From positions 1 to 64,000 of the forward strand of contig NZ_JANIDV010000001.1 in assembly GCF_026385505.1 (NCBI RefSeq): a DNA stretch of 64,000 bases, given 5' to 3'. Below are positions 7,486 through 14,828 of this stretch, piece by piece. This stretch comes from Bombella dulcis. Lineage in GTDB: Bacteria > Pseudomonadota > Alphaproteobacteria > Acetobacterales > Acetobacteraceae. Below the pieces are notes generated by a model. The model made no database searches, was not told the DNA's origin, and saw only the letters and a list, made by a program, of their open reading frames with translations. Position 1 is the first letter of the stretch. Each line of letters begins with the position of its first letter. The translations under genes were made by a program, and so were the position numbers.

Positions 7486-7746
7486 GTGGAAAACAGCAGG
7501 AATGAAGCCCTGTCTCGAATCAAGGCGGTCCATGCCGACCTGGAAATGATTTCGGAGGCAAGCGGCCTGACAATAGATGAGCGAAACGAACTCATAACAG
7601 CGAAAGTTGCTATCGATACCCTGATTGACAGCCTGTCATATCCACAGGAGATGCGTGGTCCGATTACTGAATCATCTTTCCCTGCCATTGGCCACTTCAG
7701 GAATGAAGACCTTGATGCCCTGACGATCAGGGGAGAGACCAAATGA
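7486..7746 (+). CDS. Small hypothetical early phage protein
   Basis: 86 residues from a GTG start with a good GGAGGTGA site upstream. The protein is helical and acidic with no recognised motif. It is the first gene of the repressor-controlled rightward operon and overlaps the next gene by four bases. Confidence 0.6.
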   Translation: MENSRNEALSRIKAVHADLEMISEASGLTIDERNELITAKVAIDTLIDSLSYPQEMRGPITESSFPAIGHFRNEDLDALTIRGETK

Positions 7747-8066
7747 ACGCCATTGAGTCCCAAATTTCTCGTACCAAACGCCCCTCAGATAGCGGCCTTC
7801 TGGAGCGTGTCGAGAATGGCCGTAATCCTTCAAAGCGTGCCGTTCTTGCGCTGATCAGCCGTACAGCTGACGTTCTGGACAAGAATGACTGGCTGAATGA
7901 GTGCCTGGAAGATGAAACGTACGTGGCGTTCGATGCGCTCGATAAGCTGAGAGGCAAGTTAAGCGATTGTATCGACGAAGACGATACGGGCGTAACGGAA
8001 GTTAAGCGGCATGAAGACGCTATAAAGCAACGTCACGATTATAACCGGAAGAGTGAAGCGGCGTAA
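7743..8066 (+). CDS. Small hypothetical early phage protein
   Basis: 107 residues, charged and soluble (RTKRPSDSGLLERVENGRNP near the N-terminus; acidic ECLEDETYVAFDALDKLRGK in the middle). It is coupled to the gene before it by an ATGA overlap. Function is not recognisable. Confidence 0.6.
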   Translation: MNAIESQISRTKRPSDSGLLERVENGRNPSKRAVLALISRTADVLDKNDWLNECLEDETYVAFDALDKLRGKLSDCIDEDDTGVTEVKRHEDAIKQRHDYNRKSEAA

Positions 8067-8107
8067 CCGCTAGTTAGAACTACCAAATAAACTGAGGATT
8101 TTTTGAG

Positions 8108-8341
8108 ATGCTGAAAAACGCAGTCAGGAAAAGTGCGTCCTTTTTATGCCCGGGAACTCTGGAGCGGTCGGAATATCAGATTATGACCAGGCGTCACATT
8201 GGATCGCTGAAGGAAGATATCAAGAGCCTGCTTCAGGAGTCAGATAGTGCATCCCAGAACGGACAACACCTTTATGCAAGCGGCCTTGAGCATGATGCAA
8301 CCGTGATGATGCGTAAGCTCATTGAGATGGGGGCGTTCTGA
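8108..8341 (+). CDS. Small hypothetical early phage protein
   Basis: 77 residues, helical, with a basic N-terminus (MLKNAVRKSASFLCPGTLER). Its TGA shares one base with the ATG of the next tiny gene. No family is recognised. Confidence 0.5.
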   Translation: MLKNAVRKSASFLCPGTLERSEYQIMTRRHIGSLKEDIKSLLQESDSASQNGQHLYASGLEHDATVMMRKLIEMGAF

Positions 8342-8469
8342 TGGAAAAGGTGTTTTTCATCATACTTATTTGTGCCCTTGGGGCTCAGGGAATTGTCGCC
8401 TGCCACGAAGATGCGGAAAAACCCGTTCATACGCCCGCATGCTCCAGTGAAAAGGGAGGAGCAAGATGA
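8341..8469 (+). CDS. Tiny predicted lipoprotein (42 residues)
   Basis: The frame begins MEKVFFIILICALGAQGIVA and continues with Cys21, then an acidic, Pro-rich tail. A short hydrophobic signal ends in the lipobox-like IVAC, so it may be lipidated. It overlaps the preceding stop (TGATG) and the following start (ATGA), which supports real translation in the operon. Tiny phage lipoproteins sometimes act in exclusion or lysis; nothing here decides that. Confidence 0.5.
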   Translation: MEKVFFIILICALGAQGIVACHEDAEKPVHTPACSSEKGGAR

Positions 8470-9485
8470 GCGAGAAAAAATACGAACTGACGGAAGAGAC
8501 AATAAGTTTCCAAGGGCGCACTCTGCACCGTATTCGGGCACTCGTCGACATAGAGTCTGCCGGGGTTTCACCGGGCGATTTAGGTGGATACGTAGAAACA
8601 GAATTTAACCTTGATCAATCGGGTAATGCGTGGATCTTCGGGAATGCCAGCGTGTTCGATAATGCCAAGGTGTTCGATAATGCCAAGGTGTTCGATAATG
8701 CCAAGGTGTTCGATAATGCCTTTGTGTTCGGGAATGCCAAGGTGTTCGATAATGCCCAGGTGTTCGGGAATGCCAAAGTCTCCCGGGAGGCCAAGGTGTA
8801 CGGGTATGCCGAGGTGTACGGTGATGCCCTGGTGTCCGGGCGTGCCGAGGTGTACGGGGATGCCAGGGTGTTCGGGGATGCCGGGGTGTCCTGGGATGCC
8901 AAGGTGTTCGATAATGCCGAGGTGTACGATAATGCCTTTGTGCTCGGTGATGCCAAGGTGTTCGATAATGCCCAGGTGTTCGGGAATGCCAAAGTCTCCC
9001 GGGAGGCCAAGGTGTACGGGTATGCCGAGGTGTACGGTGATGCCCTGGTGTTCGGTGATGCCGAGGTGTACGGGGATGCCAGGGTGTTCGGGGATGCCAA
9101 AGTCTCCCGGGAGGCCAAGGTGTACGGGTATGCCGAGGTGTACGGTGATGCCCTGGTGTTCGGTGATGCCGAGGTGTACGGGGATGCCAGGGTGTTCGGG
9201 GATGCCAAGGTGTTCGGGAATGCCAAGGTGTCCTGTGATGCCCGCATTTCTGGGAAAACGGATTATTTTTTCGTTGGCCCTGTTGGATCAGAATGCGGCG
9301 TTCTTACAATATTCCGCACAGAGAACGGGGTTTCTGTGAACAGGGGGTGTTTTTCTGGAACCCTATCAGAGTTTGAAGATGCTGTTCGGAGAAAACACGG
9401 AAGTAATAGATACGGTGACGAATACCGCCTTTTGATCAAGCTTGCCCGCCTGCGGGAAAAAGAATGGCTCAAGGAGGGTGAGTGA
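8466..9485 (+). CDS. Hexapeptide-repeat (left-handed beta-helix) phage protein
   Basis: 339 residues. Residues 1-55 form a non-repeated head (MSEKKYELTEETISFQGRTL), about 57-260 are some 34 six-residue units of the type N-A-x-V-F/Y-G/D, and the last 75 residues are a separate tail. The repeat spacing, with Ala and Val at fixed positions, predicts a left-handed parallel beta-helix, as in YdcK-like and other prophage proteins rich in VYGNA repeats. The function of these phage proteins is not established. The DNA repeats are nearly exact, so length is likely to vary between strains. Confidence 0.75.
   Translation: MSEKKYELTEETISFQGRTLHRIRALVDIESAGVSPGDLGGYVETEFNLDQSGNAWIFGNASVFDNAKVFDNAKVFDNAKVFDNAFVFGNAKVFDNAQVFGNAKVSREAKVYGYAEVYGDALVSGRAEVYGDARVFGDAGVSWDAKVFDNAEVYDNAFVLGDAKVFDNAQVFGNAKVSREAKVYGYAEVYGDALVFGDAEVYGDARVFGDAKVSREAKVYGYAEVYGDALVFGDAEVYGDARVFGDAKVFGNAKVSCDARISGKTDYFFVGPVGSECGVLTIFRTENGVSVNRGCFSGTLSEFEDAVRRKHGSNRYGDEYRLLIKLARLREKEWLKEGE
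8640..9245 (+). repeat. 18-base tandem repeats with higher-order duplications
   Basis: The coding repeat is an 18-base unit of the form GGTGTTCGATAATGCCAA. Longer blocks are also duplicated: the stretch reading AAAGTCTCCCGGGAGGCCAA and its downstream units occurs near 8777, 8991 and 9099. All unit lengths are multiples of 18, so the frame is kept. Confidence 0.9.
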
Positions 9486-10378
9486 TGAGTAAGATCGTCG
9501 ATCCCGGCATCTACAACCTAACGAGCGAGCAATACCATGCGGACCCGTGCCCGGAGGCCAGCTTGTCCAATTCAATCGCCAAGGTTCTACTAGATCAAAG
9601 CCCACTCCATGCACGGTTCAGACATCCTCGCCTGAATATTGACAGGCCAGATTTCCAGCCGACGAAGCCAATGCAGAAAGGATCGGCATTGCACAGGCTA
9701 ATTCTGGGGAAAGGAGCGGATATCGTAGCGATACCTTTTGATAACTACCTTAGCAAAGCAGCTAAAGAAGCTCGGGATGCAGCTCAGGCAGGAGGGAAAA
9801 TTGTCCTTCTGGAGTATGAGTATGAAGCAGTTCTGGCATGTGCTGAGGCGGCCCGTGATCAGCTGATGCAGAGAGAGGACTGCGCCGCTTTTTTCGAGCC
9901 GGGGCAGTCCGAGGCCGTCATAGCGTGGCGGGAGAGGGACATCTGGTGCCGTGGGATGGTGGATTTCCTGCCGGATAATCCCAGATCCCCATTGTTTGAC
10001 CTGAAAGGCACGACCAAGAGTGCATCGCCCCAGCAATGGAGCCGCTCACTTGCAACGGAATACCGCACGCAGGACCGTTTTTATGCTCGTGGCATGAAGG
10101 CAATACGGGGGATTTCTCCAGAGCCAATGCGGTTCATCGTAGTGGAGATGAACGCTCCTTACGCTGTTTCTGTTCTCACCCCCGCTCCAAGTCTCCGTCA
10201 TGTGGCGGATGAGAATGTCACCCGTGCAATCCGTATCTGGAGCGAGTGCATGAAGAGCGGGAAATGGCCCGGATATCCTCACATGGCCCACGTGGAGGCC
10301 CCTGCATGGCTCATTAATGAGCAGGAAGAGCAGGAGATAAGGGATGACATTCTGGCGGAATTTGGAGATGCGGCATGA
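9485..10378 (+). CDS. RecE/exonuclease VIII-like PD-(D/E)XK nuclease
   Basis: Start at 9485 (MSKIVDPGIYNL), with GGAGG eight bases upstream and an overlap with the previous stop. The 297-residue product matches the exodeoxyribonuclease VIII PDDEXK-like domain: LSNSIAKVLL near the start, KGSALHRLIL, CRGMVDFLPD supplying the first acidic residue, then LFDLKGTTKSASPQQW with the D-x-K pair. It would chew one strand of a double-strand end for phage recombination. The next gene, a RecA-like ATPase, overlaps by four bases. Confidence 0.85.
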   Translation: MSKIVDPGIYNLTSEQYHADPCPEASLSNSIAKVLLDQSPLHARFRHPRLNIDRPDFQPTKPMQKGSALHRLILGKGADIVAIPFDNYLSKAAKEARDAAQAGGKIVLLEYEYEAVLACAEAARDQLMQREDCAAFFEPGQSEAVIAWRERDIWCRGMVDFLPDNPRSPLFDLKGTTKSASPQQWSRSLATEYRTQDRFYARGMKAIRGISPEPMRFIVVEMNAPYAVSVLTPAPSLRHVADENVTRAIRIWSECMKSGKWPGYPHMAHVEAPAWLINEQEEQEIRDDILAEFGDAA

Positions 10379-11460
10379 GCTTTACGATTAAACCGGCCGT
10401 TCGGGAAAAGATTGGTCTTCTGTTTGGTATCGCTGGGGCTTCTGGCTCCGGAAAAACGTTCTCTGCTCTGACGCTGGCTGAGGGGATCAAGGGAAAGAAT
10501 GGGAAGATTGCCGTTATCGATACGGAAGCCGGGCGTGCCCTTCATTACGCACCACGTCCCGGTCAGAAGGCTGACCCCTCCAAAGGTACGTTTGATTTCC
10601 TCCATGTTGACTTCCAGCCGCCTTTTGAGCCGATGCGTTATATCGAAGCGATCCGGGCGGCCGAGAAAGCTGGGGCAACGGTTATCGTAATCGACAGCAT
10701 GAGCCATGAGTGGGACGGGGAAGGCGGATGTTCTGATATGGCGGAGAGGGCGGCCCTGGCGGCGGCCACTGACCGTCAAGGTAATATCCAGCAATGGAAG
10801 GTTGAAGCTATGACCGCTCCAAGCTGGAAGAAGCCAAAGCAACAGCACAAGCGTATGATGGCACGCTTGATTCAAACACGCACGCATTTGATTTTCTGCC
10901 TAAGGGCACAGGAGAAGATCAAGTTCGAAAAGGTTGAGAACCCAGAAACAGGGCGAACACGCAACGAGATTAGGCAGATGGGATTTCAGCCAATCTGTGA
11001 AAAGTCTTTCATGTTCGAGCTGTCTGGTTCCATGACCATGCACCCTGAAACTCCTGGACAGCCCTGCTATGACCTGCCTCACAAGCTAAACCATGAGTTG
11101 CAGCAAATATTCCCTGAAGGGAAGCGAATTATCGCAGAACAGGGGGCCCGCCTGAAAAATTGGGCAGAAACCGGAACTGACAGGCCTCCGGAAGATAGGA
11201 GCATGGTGGAAGCTCGCGAAATGGTGGAGGCCATCCAGGATGCGGCAACAGTGGAAGCCCTTCAGAAACTCACAAGCGACCAGGGGTTCATGGGCTTAAG
11301 GGAGAAGCTTAGGGCAAGCCGCCCTCAACTGTCAGAGCGGGTTGATAGGGCGGTTAGAGACAAGATGGCCTCATTTGAGGCCAACGAGAATGAACTGGGA
11401 GGAACAGAAGCCTCAACACACTCTGGCACTGATGATCTGGAGGTCCCATCATGGGTCTGA
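10375..11460 (+). CDS. RecA-like AAA ATPase of a phage recombination module
   Basis: 361 residues with Walker A GIAGASGSGKT at about 18-28 and a Walker B-like VIVIDSMSHEWDG at about 100-112. The order and strand spacing fit the RecA-fold phage ATPases related to Sak4-type annealing proteins. The C-terminal 90 residues are helical and acidic. Coupled directly to the exonuclease VIII-like gene, it probably replaces a RecT/Beta annealase. The exact subfamily is inference. Confidence 0.7.
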   Translation: MSFTIKPAVREKIGLLFGIAGASGSGKTFSALTLAEGIKGKNGKIAVIDTEAGRALHYAPRPGQKADPSKGTFDFLHVDFQPPFEPMRYIEAIRAAEKAGATVIVIDSMSHEWDGEGGCSDMAERAALAAATDRQGNIQQWKVEAMTAPSWKKPKQQHKRMMARLIQTRTHLIFCLRAQEKIKFEKVENPETGRTRNEIRQMGFQPICEKSFMFELSGSMTMHPETPGQPCYDLPHKLNHELQQIFPEGKRIIAEQGARLKNWAETGTDRPPEDRSMVEAREMVEAIQDAATVEALQKLTSDQGFMGLREKLRASRPQLSERVDRAVRDKMASFEANENELGGTEASTHSGTDDLEVPSWV

Positions 11461-11636
11461 TCATCTCCCTACTTATCGCCGGGTATCTGACCCCCGGCAT
11501 TCTGTGGCGCATCAGCATGCTGCGTACCAGCAGTGGATACCGTCCTGGCCTGACCAGTGCCGTGGTGTGTGTGACCCTCTGGCCGCTCATCGGGGCCGCT
11601 GAACTGAATGAATGGGTGAAGGAGAGAATGGCGTGA
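11451..11636 (+). CDS. Small membrane protein of the phage early operon
   Basis: 61 residues with two hydrophobic segments (MGLIISLLIAGYLTPGI and SAVVCVTLWPLIGAAELN). It overlaps the ATPase gene by ten bases. Function is unknown. Confidence 0.55.
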   Translation: MGLIISLLIAGYLTPGILWRISMLRTSSGYRPGLTSAVVCVTLWPLIGAAELNEWVKERMA

Positions 11637-11824
11637 CTCTTTTAATCATAATAGCTTCTTTCCTCTACCTCTGGTCTGGTTTATTCGCCCGATACAGGGA
11701 GACGATCTACCGGCCCCGCTGTCCCCGTGGCATATGGTCAGTAATCAGCACCGTTTTATTCTGGCCGTACAAGATAGCGGTCATGTTCTGGAAGGAGTGG
11801 AGGCGGGAATGCCCGATCAAATAA
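11633..11824 (+). CDS. Small membrane protein of the phage early operon
   Basis: Read from a GTG at 11633, four bases inside the previous gene, giving 63 residues. It has an N-terminal membrane segment (VTLLIIIASFLYLWSGLFA) and a second one (VISTVLFWPYKIAVMFW), with basic ends. It may work with the preceding small membrane protein, but no family is recognised. Confidence 0.45.
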   Translation: MTLLIIIASFLYLWSGLFARYRETIYRPRCPRGIWSVISTVLFWPYKIAVMFWKEWRRECPIK

Positions 11825-12201
11825 CAAAACTGACAGCTCAGATTGTCGAAGCGTATCTTACAAATCATGAGGTGACAGCCGAGGCGGTACCTGGTTTGAT
11901 CCGTTCTGTTCGTAATGCCCTTGCCGCTGAGGCAAGCCCGGTTAAATCAGAGCAGGAGAAGCCTGTTCCAGCCGTGCACCCTCGCAAGTCCGTATTCCAT
12001 GACTACATCATCTGCCTAGAAGATGGGAAGAAGCTCAAGACACTGAGGCGGCATCTTATGTCAACTTACGGCATGACTCCACAACAGTATCGGGAGAAGT
12101 GGGACCTCCCAAGCACCTATCCGATGGTGGCACCATCCTATTCCGTGCGGCGGTCAGAGATTGCGAAAAATAATGGTTTGGGAAGGAATGTTGATGACTG
12201 A
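11809..12201 (+). CDS. Ros/MucR-family regulator lacking a zinc-ligand cysteine
   Basis: Start at 11809 (MPDQITKLTAQIVEAYLTNH). The 130-residue product matches Ros/MucR: the helical N-terminus, then YIICLEDGKKLKTLRRHL, GMTPQQYREKWDLP and YPMVAPSYSVRRSEIAK. Classical Ros has CxxC before the F-x2-L-x2-H stretch; here the second Cys is Asp (CLED). Zinc-free Ros homologues with such changes are known in Mesorhizobium, so the fold may be intact. It is a DNA-binding regulator, possibly acting on host as well as phage promoters. Confidence 0.85.
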   Translation: MPDQITKLTAQIVEAYLTNHEVTAEAVPGLIRSVRNALAAEASPVKSEQEKPVPAVHPRKSVFHDYIICLEDGKKLKTLRRHLMSTYGMTPQQYREKWDLPSTYPMVAPSYSVRRSEIAKNNGLGRNVDD

Positions 12202-12388
12202 ACCAGAACTCAAGCCGTTCCCGTTTTGTCCTGATGGGGGGGGACCTGTTGGACGCAAAGAAAGCCGCTACCTGACCAATCTTTATTACGCTGTCTGTAA
12301 GGAATGTAACGCCAACGGTCCGTGGAATAGTCGGGCACAAGAGAAGGCCATAGGGGCGTGGAACACCAGAGCGGGGGAGAAGGGATGA
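12194..12388 (+). CDS. Lar-like restriction-alleviation zinc-ribbon protein
   Basis: 64 residues from 12194 (MTEPELKPFPFCPDGGGPVG). The pattern follows the Lar family: LKPxPFC, a middle CKEC, and a closing AIGAWNTRA. In typical members the first motif is KPCPFC with two Cys; here the first Cys is Phe, so zinc binding may be weakened. Lar of the Rac prophage relieves type I restriction. Similar tiny proteins are common near phage recombination genes. Confidence 0.7.
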   Translation: MTEPELKPFPFCPDGGGPVGRKESRYLTNLYYAVCKECNANGPWNSRAQEKAIGAWNTRAGEKG

Positions 12389-12570
12389 GCGGGCAGATTT
12401 ATATTTCTGTGAAGAAGACCGCTGAGATTGTTGGGGTTAACCAGAGAACGATCTGGAGATGGGTCGGTAGCAACAAGTTCCCAGCTCCTTCAATCCAGAC
12501 GGGGGGAGCAACACGCTGGTCTGAGCAGGCAGTGAGGGACTGGTGCTCTCGGAACGGAAGGGCCGCCTAG
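12385..12570 (+). CDS. AlpA-family DNA-binding protein, probable excisionase
   Basis: 61 residues from 12385, overlapping the Lar-like gene in ATGA. A MerR-like winged helix (KKTAEIVGVNQRTIWRWV) and SNKFPAPSIQTGG match AlpA regulators and phage excisionases. It is the last phage gene before the host junction, where xis is expected. No integrase accompanies it. Confidence 0.75.
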   Translation: MSGQIYISVKKTAEIVGVNQRTIWRWVGSNKFPAPSIQTGGATRWSEQAVRDWCSRNGRAA

Positions 12571-12995
12571 GCGGGATAAAAGTGGGTAAAAGGGTGGGTA
12601 ACATAATCTTACCCACCCATTAAACTTGTTGCATATAGCCACTTTTATGCGCTGTTTTGTATCCCAGCCTAGGACATTCATAACGGGATCGGAACAGTGA
12701 AAACGTGATTGTGACAGGGTGTACCGTGTGAGGCTTCCATGATCATGGACGGTTGGGGAGCGGTGCCGTCCTGTTTTTTCCGGCCGGGGTTCTGCAGGTC
12801 ATGTTACGTTTTTGTAACATGATGGTGTCCTCCGGGCATCATGGTCAGAATTGTCAGCATTCATCAGGGGAAACGGCCTTTCCTGAGAGGGGGCTGTGCC
12901 GGGGGGCATGGCGGGGTTGGTTTTCAGGGGGGATGTGCGGGGCAGCCTGTTTTGGTAGAGTAAGGTCTGGCAATTTTTTCATCCAGGAGGGGGCC
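12571..12995. other. 425-base gene-free junction between prophage and host
   Basis: No convincing gene. It holds a perfect 10-base inverted repeat GGGTGGGTAA/TTACCCACCC (12592-12618) next to a second GTGGGTAA, a 12-base palindrome CCATGATCATGG (12737-12748), and an inverted repeat CATGTTAC-N6-GTAACATG (12800-12821). Composition moves from phage-like to host-like here. It probably contains attR, but the core cannot be set because the other prophage end is outside the window. Confidence 0.5.
12800..12821. promoter_or_regulatory. Perfect inverted repeat, possible operator
   Basis: CATGTTAC, six bases GTTTTT, then GTAACATG. The form suits a dimeric regulator. It is about 175 bases upstream of the gene at 12996. 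No T-run follows, so a terminator is unlikely. Confidence 0.35.
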
Positions 12996-13511
12996 ATGGC
13001 CACAACTGCCAAAATCAGTGTTACTCTTGATCGTTCCAAGATGCTGAATTTCAACTCATCCATGTACGGGCCTGAGTTCCTTGAGCGTATCCTGGAGGCA
13101 GTGCAGACTGTTGCTCCTGAATCTTATCAGGTGCAGGCTAATTTCGGGTCCGACATTGCCACGGTGGAGGTCACCACGACCGAGGATGTGGAAGAATTCC
13201 CCGATATTTCGCAGGTCTATGCGGCCATCCGGAAGACGTTCGAAGAGTGGAATCACGCCGTCCGTCAGATTGATGAAGAAAAACTGGCTGACCTGCCCTT
13301 CGCCAAAAACCAGACGCTGGTGAAGACGGAAGAACATCGTGGTGAAGGTGAGGCATCCGACCGCTTCCTCGTCATTGATGTTCACTATGACGATGAAGGT
13401 TTTGTCGTTTACGAGATCGAGAAGCTGGATCATGCCGGCAAGCCTCTCCCTGACACCCGTGAGGCCGTGTCTCTTGAACATCTGGAAGAGATTTTCACGA
13501 AAGCGGAATGA
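12996..13511 (+). CDS. Conserved-looking acidic hypothetical protein
   Basis: Start at 12996 (MATTAKISVTLDRSKMLNFN), eight bases after CAGGAGG; the longer open frame upstream lacks such a site. The product has 171 residues, is very acidic and soluble with alternating strand and helix character, and has no motif I can assign. Composition is host-like. It is the first host gene after the prophage and may share a transcript with the exchanger gene at 13590. Confidence 0.65.
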   Translation: MATTAKISVTLDRSKMLNFNSSMYGPEFLERILEAVQTVAPESYQVQANFGSDIATVEVTTTEDVEEFPDISQVYAAIRKTFEEWNHAVRQIDEEKLADLPFAKNQTLVKTEEHRGEGEASDRFLVIDVHYDDEGFVVYEIEKLDHAGKPLPDTREAVSLEHLEEIFTKAE

Positions 13512-13589
13512 GGGTGGAGGGGAGTCATCATGGCGTTCTGATGAAGGTGTGGTGATTCCCCTGACTGTTCTTGGGGAAAAGGTCACGGG

Positions 13590-14813
13590 ATGCTCCAGTT
13601 TTTGTCTCACGGTCTGTCGCAGCTTTTCGCACAGGCCCCGGAGCTGGCTTTTTTCCTGTCCGTCGGTCTTGGGTTCTGGGTCGGGCGCATAAAGGTCGGG
13701 GCCTTCCAGCTGGGGGGTGTTGCCGGGTCTCTGCTGGTGGCGGTGCTGCTCAGCCAGTTCGGAGGCCATGCAGGGTCAAGCCTCAAGACCGTCCTGTTTG
13801 TCCTGTTCATCTATGCCGTGGGCTACCGCAGCGGGCCGGGCTTTTTCCGCTCGCTGGGGCGGCAGTCCCTGCGGGAGATCGTACTGGCCGTCATTATGGC
13901 TGCCAGTGCGTTCGTGACGGTTCTCGGGGTGGGGCGGCTGTTCCATCTGGACAAGGGCACGGCTGCCGGTCTGGCGGCAGGTGGACTCACGCAGTCCGCC
14001 ATCATCGGCACGGCCAGTTCTGCGCTGGAAAAACTGGGCCTGCCGCTGGCCCAGGTGCAGCAGATGCAGGCCCATGTCGCTGTTGGCTATGCCGTGACCT
14101 ATATTTTCGGCTCCATCGGGACCATCATTTTCTGTGCCACGATCCTGCCGCTCGCCATGCGCCGCACTATGCGGGATGATGCGCTGAAGGCCGGTGTCCT
14201 GCCGGAGGCCGTGGAGGGTGAAAACCCGCCCGTCACGCCGGAGGCTCCTCCCCAGCAGGCTGCCGTGCCCGTGGCGACGGACCTCGTCTACAACATGATG
14301 GGCGTGGCCCTGGGGCTGGTGTTCGGGCTTGTGGTTGTCCGGCTGGGTGGTGTGCCTGTCACGCTGGGCAGCGGTGGCGGTGCGCTGCTTTCCGGTCTGC
14401 TGTTCGGGTGGTGGCATGGGCGGCATCCGGCCTATGGGGCCATACCGTCCTCTGTCTGTTCCCTCTGGGGCAGTTTTGGTCTGGCCGGGTTCGTGGCCGT
14501 GACGGGACTGCAGACAGGCGAGCAGGTTGTGGCCATCATTGCCCGGCATGGCATGATGCTGCTTCTGCTCGGCATGGTGGTGACCCTTGTCCCGCTGGTG
14601 GTGACGGCCCTTGCGGGCCGTTATCTGCTGGGCTATCGCAATGTCGCCCTTTTTGCGGGGGCACTGGCGGGCACCCGCAGTTCCAACCCGGCTTTTGGTG
14701 AGGTTCTGGCCAAGGCGGGCCATAGCAGCCCCACCATTCCCTTTGCCATCACCTATGCTGTGGCTAATGTGCTGCTGACTCTTCTGGGGCCGCTCATTGT
14801 GGCTTTCGTATAG
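13590..14813 (+). CDS. AspT/YidE-YbjL-type transporter without RCK domains
   Basis: 407 residues in two homologous membrane halves (about 1-200 and 235-407), each with the duplicated YidE/YbjL domain; GTRSSNPAFGE is a family motif. Known aspartate:alanine exchangers are about 540-560 residues, with two TrkA-C/RCK domains between the halves. Here only a Pro/Ala-rich linker of about 40 residues (around 205-240) is present. It directly precedes an exported asparaginase, which fits uptake of the aspartate released outside the membrane. Substrate is inferred from family and context. Confidence 0.75.
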   Translation: MLQFLSHGLSQLFAQAPELAFFLSVGLGFWVGRIKVGAFQLGGVAGSLLVAVLLSQFGGHAGSSLKTVLFVLFIYAVGYRSGPGFFRSLGRQSLREIVLAVIMAASAFVTVLGVGRLFHLDKGTAAGLAAGGLTQSAIIGTASSALEKLGLPLAQVQQMQAHVAVGYAVTYIFGSIGTIIFCATILPLAMRRTMRDDALKAGVLPEAVEGENPPVTPEAPPQQAAVPVATDLVYNMMGVALGLVFGLVVVRLGGVPVTLGSGGGALLSGLLFGWWHGRHPAYGAIPSSVCSLWGSFGLAGFVAVTGLQTGEQVVAIIARHGMMLLLLGMVVTLVPLVVTALAGRYLLGYRNVALFAGALAGTRSSNPAFGEVLAKAGHSSPTIPFAITYAVANVLLTLLGPLIVAFV

Positions 14814-14828
14814 AAAAAGGCCTTGTCC

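Noticed and set aside
8640-9245. Possible CRISPR-like array
   Set aside because: Repeats are contiguous and coding, with no unique spacers and no cas genes.
8611-9339. Met/Cys/Pro-rich frame on the plus strand and a Thr/Ser-rich frame on the minus strand over the 18-base repeats
   Set aside because: All six frames stay open because the repeat unit is a multiple of three. The hexapeptide frame alone gives a sensible fold and operon overlaps at both ends.
12592-12618. Inverted repeat as terminator of the prophage operon
   Set aside because: No T-run on either strand. It may be part of an attachment or integrase-binding site.
12608-12660. dif-like or XerCD site in the junction region
   Set aside because: Only loose similarity to a two-arm AT-rich site; the expected arms are not present.
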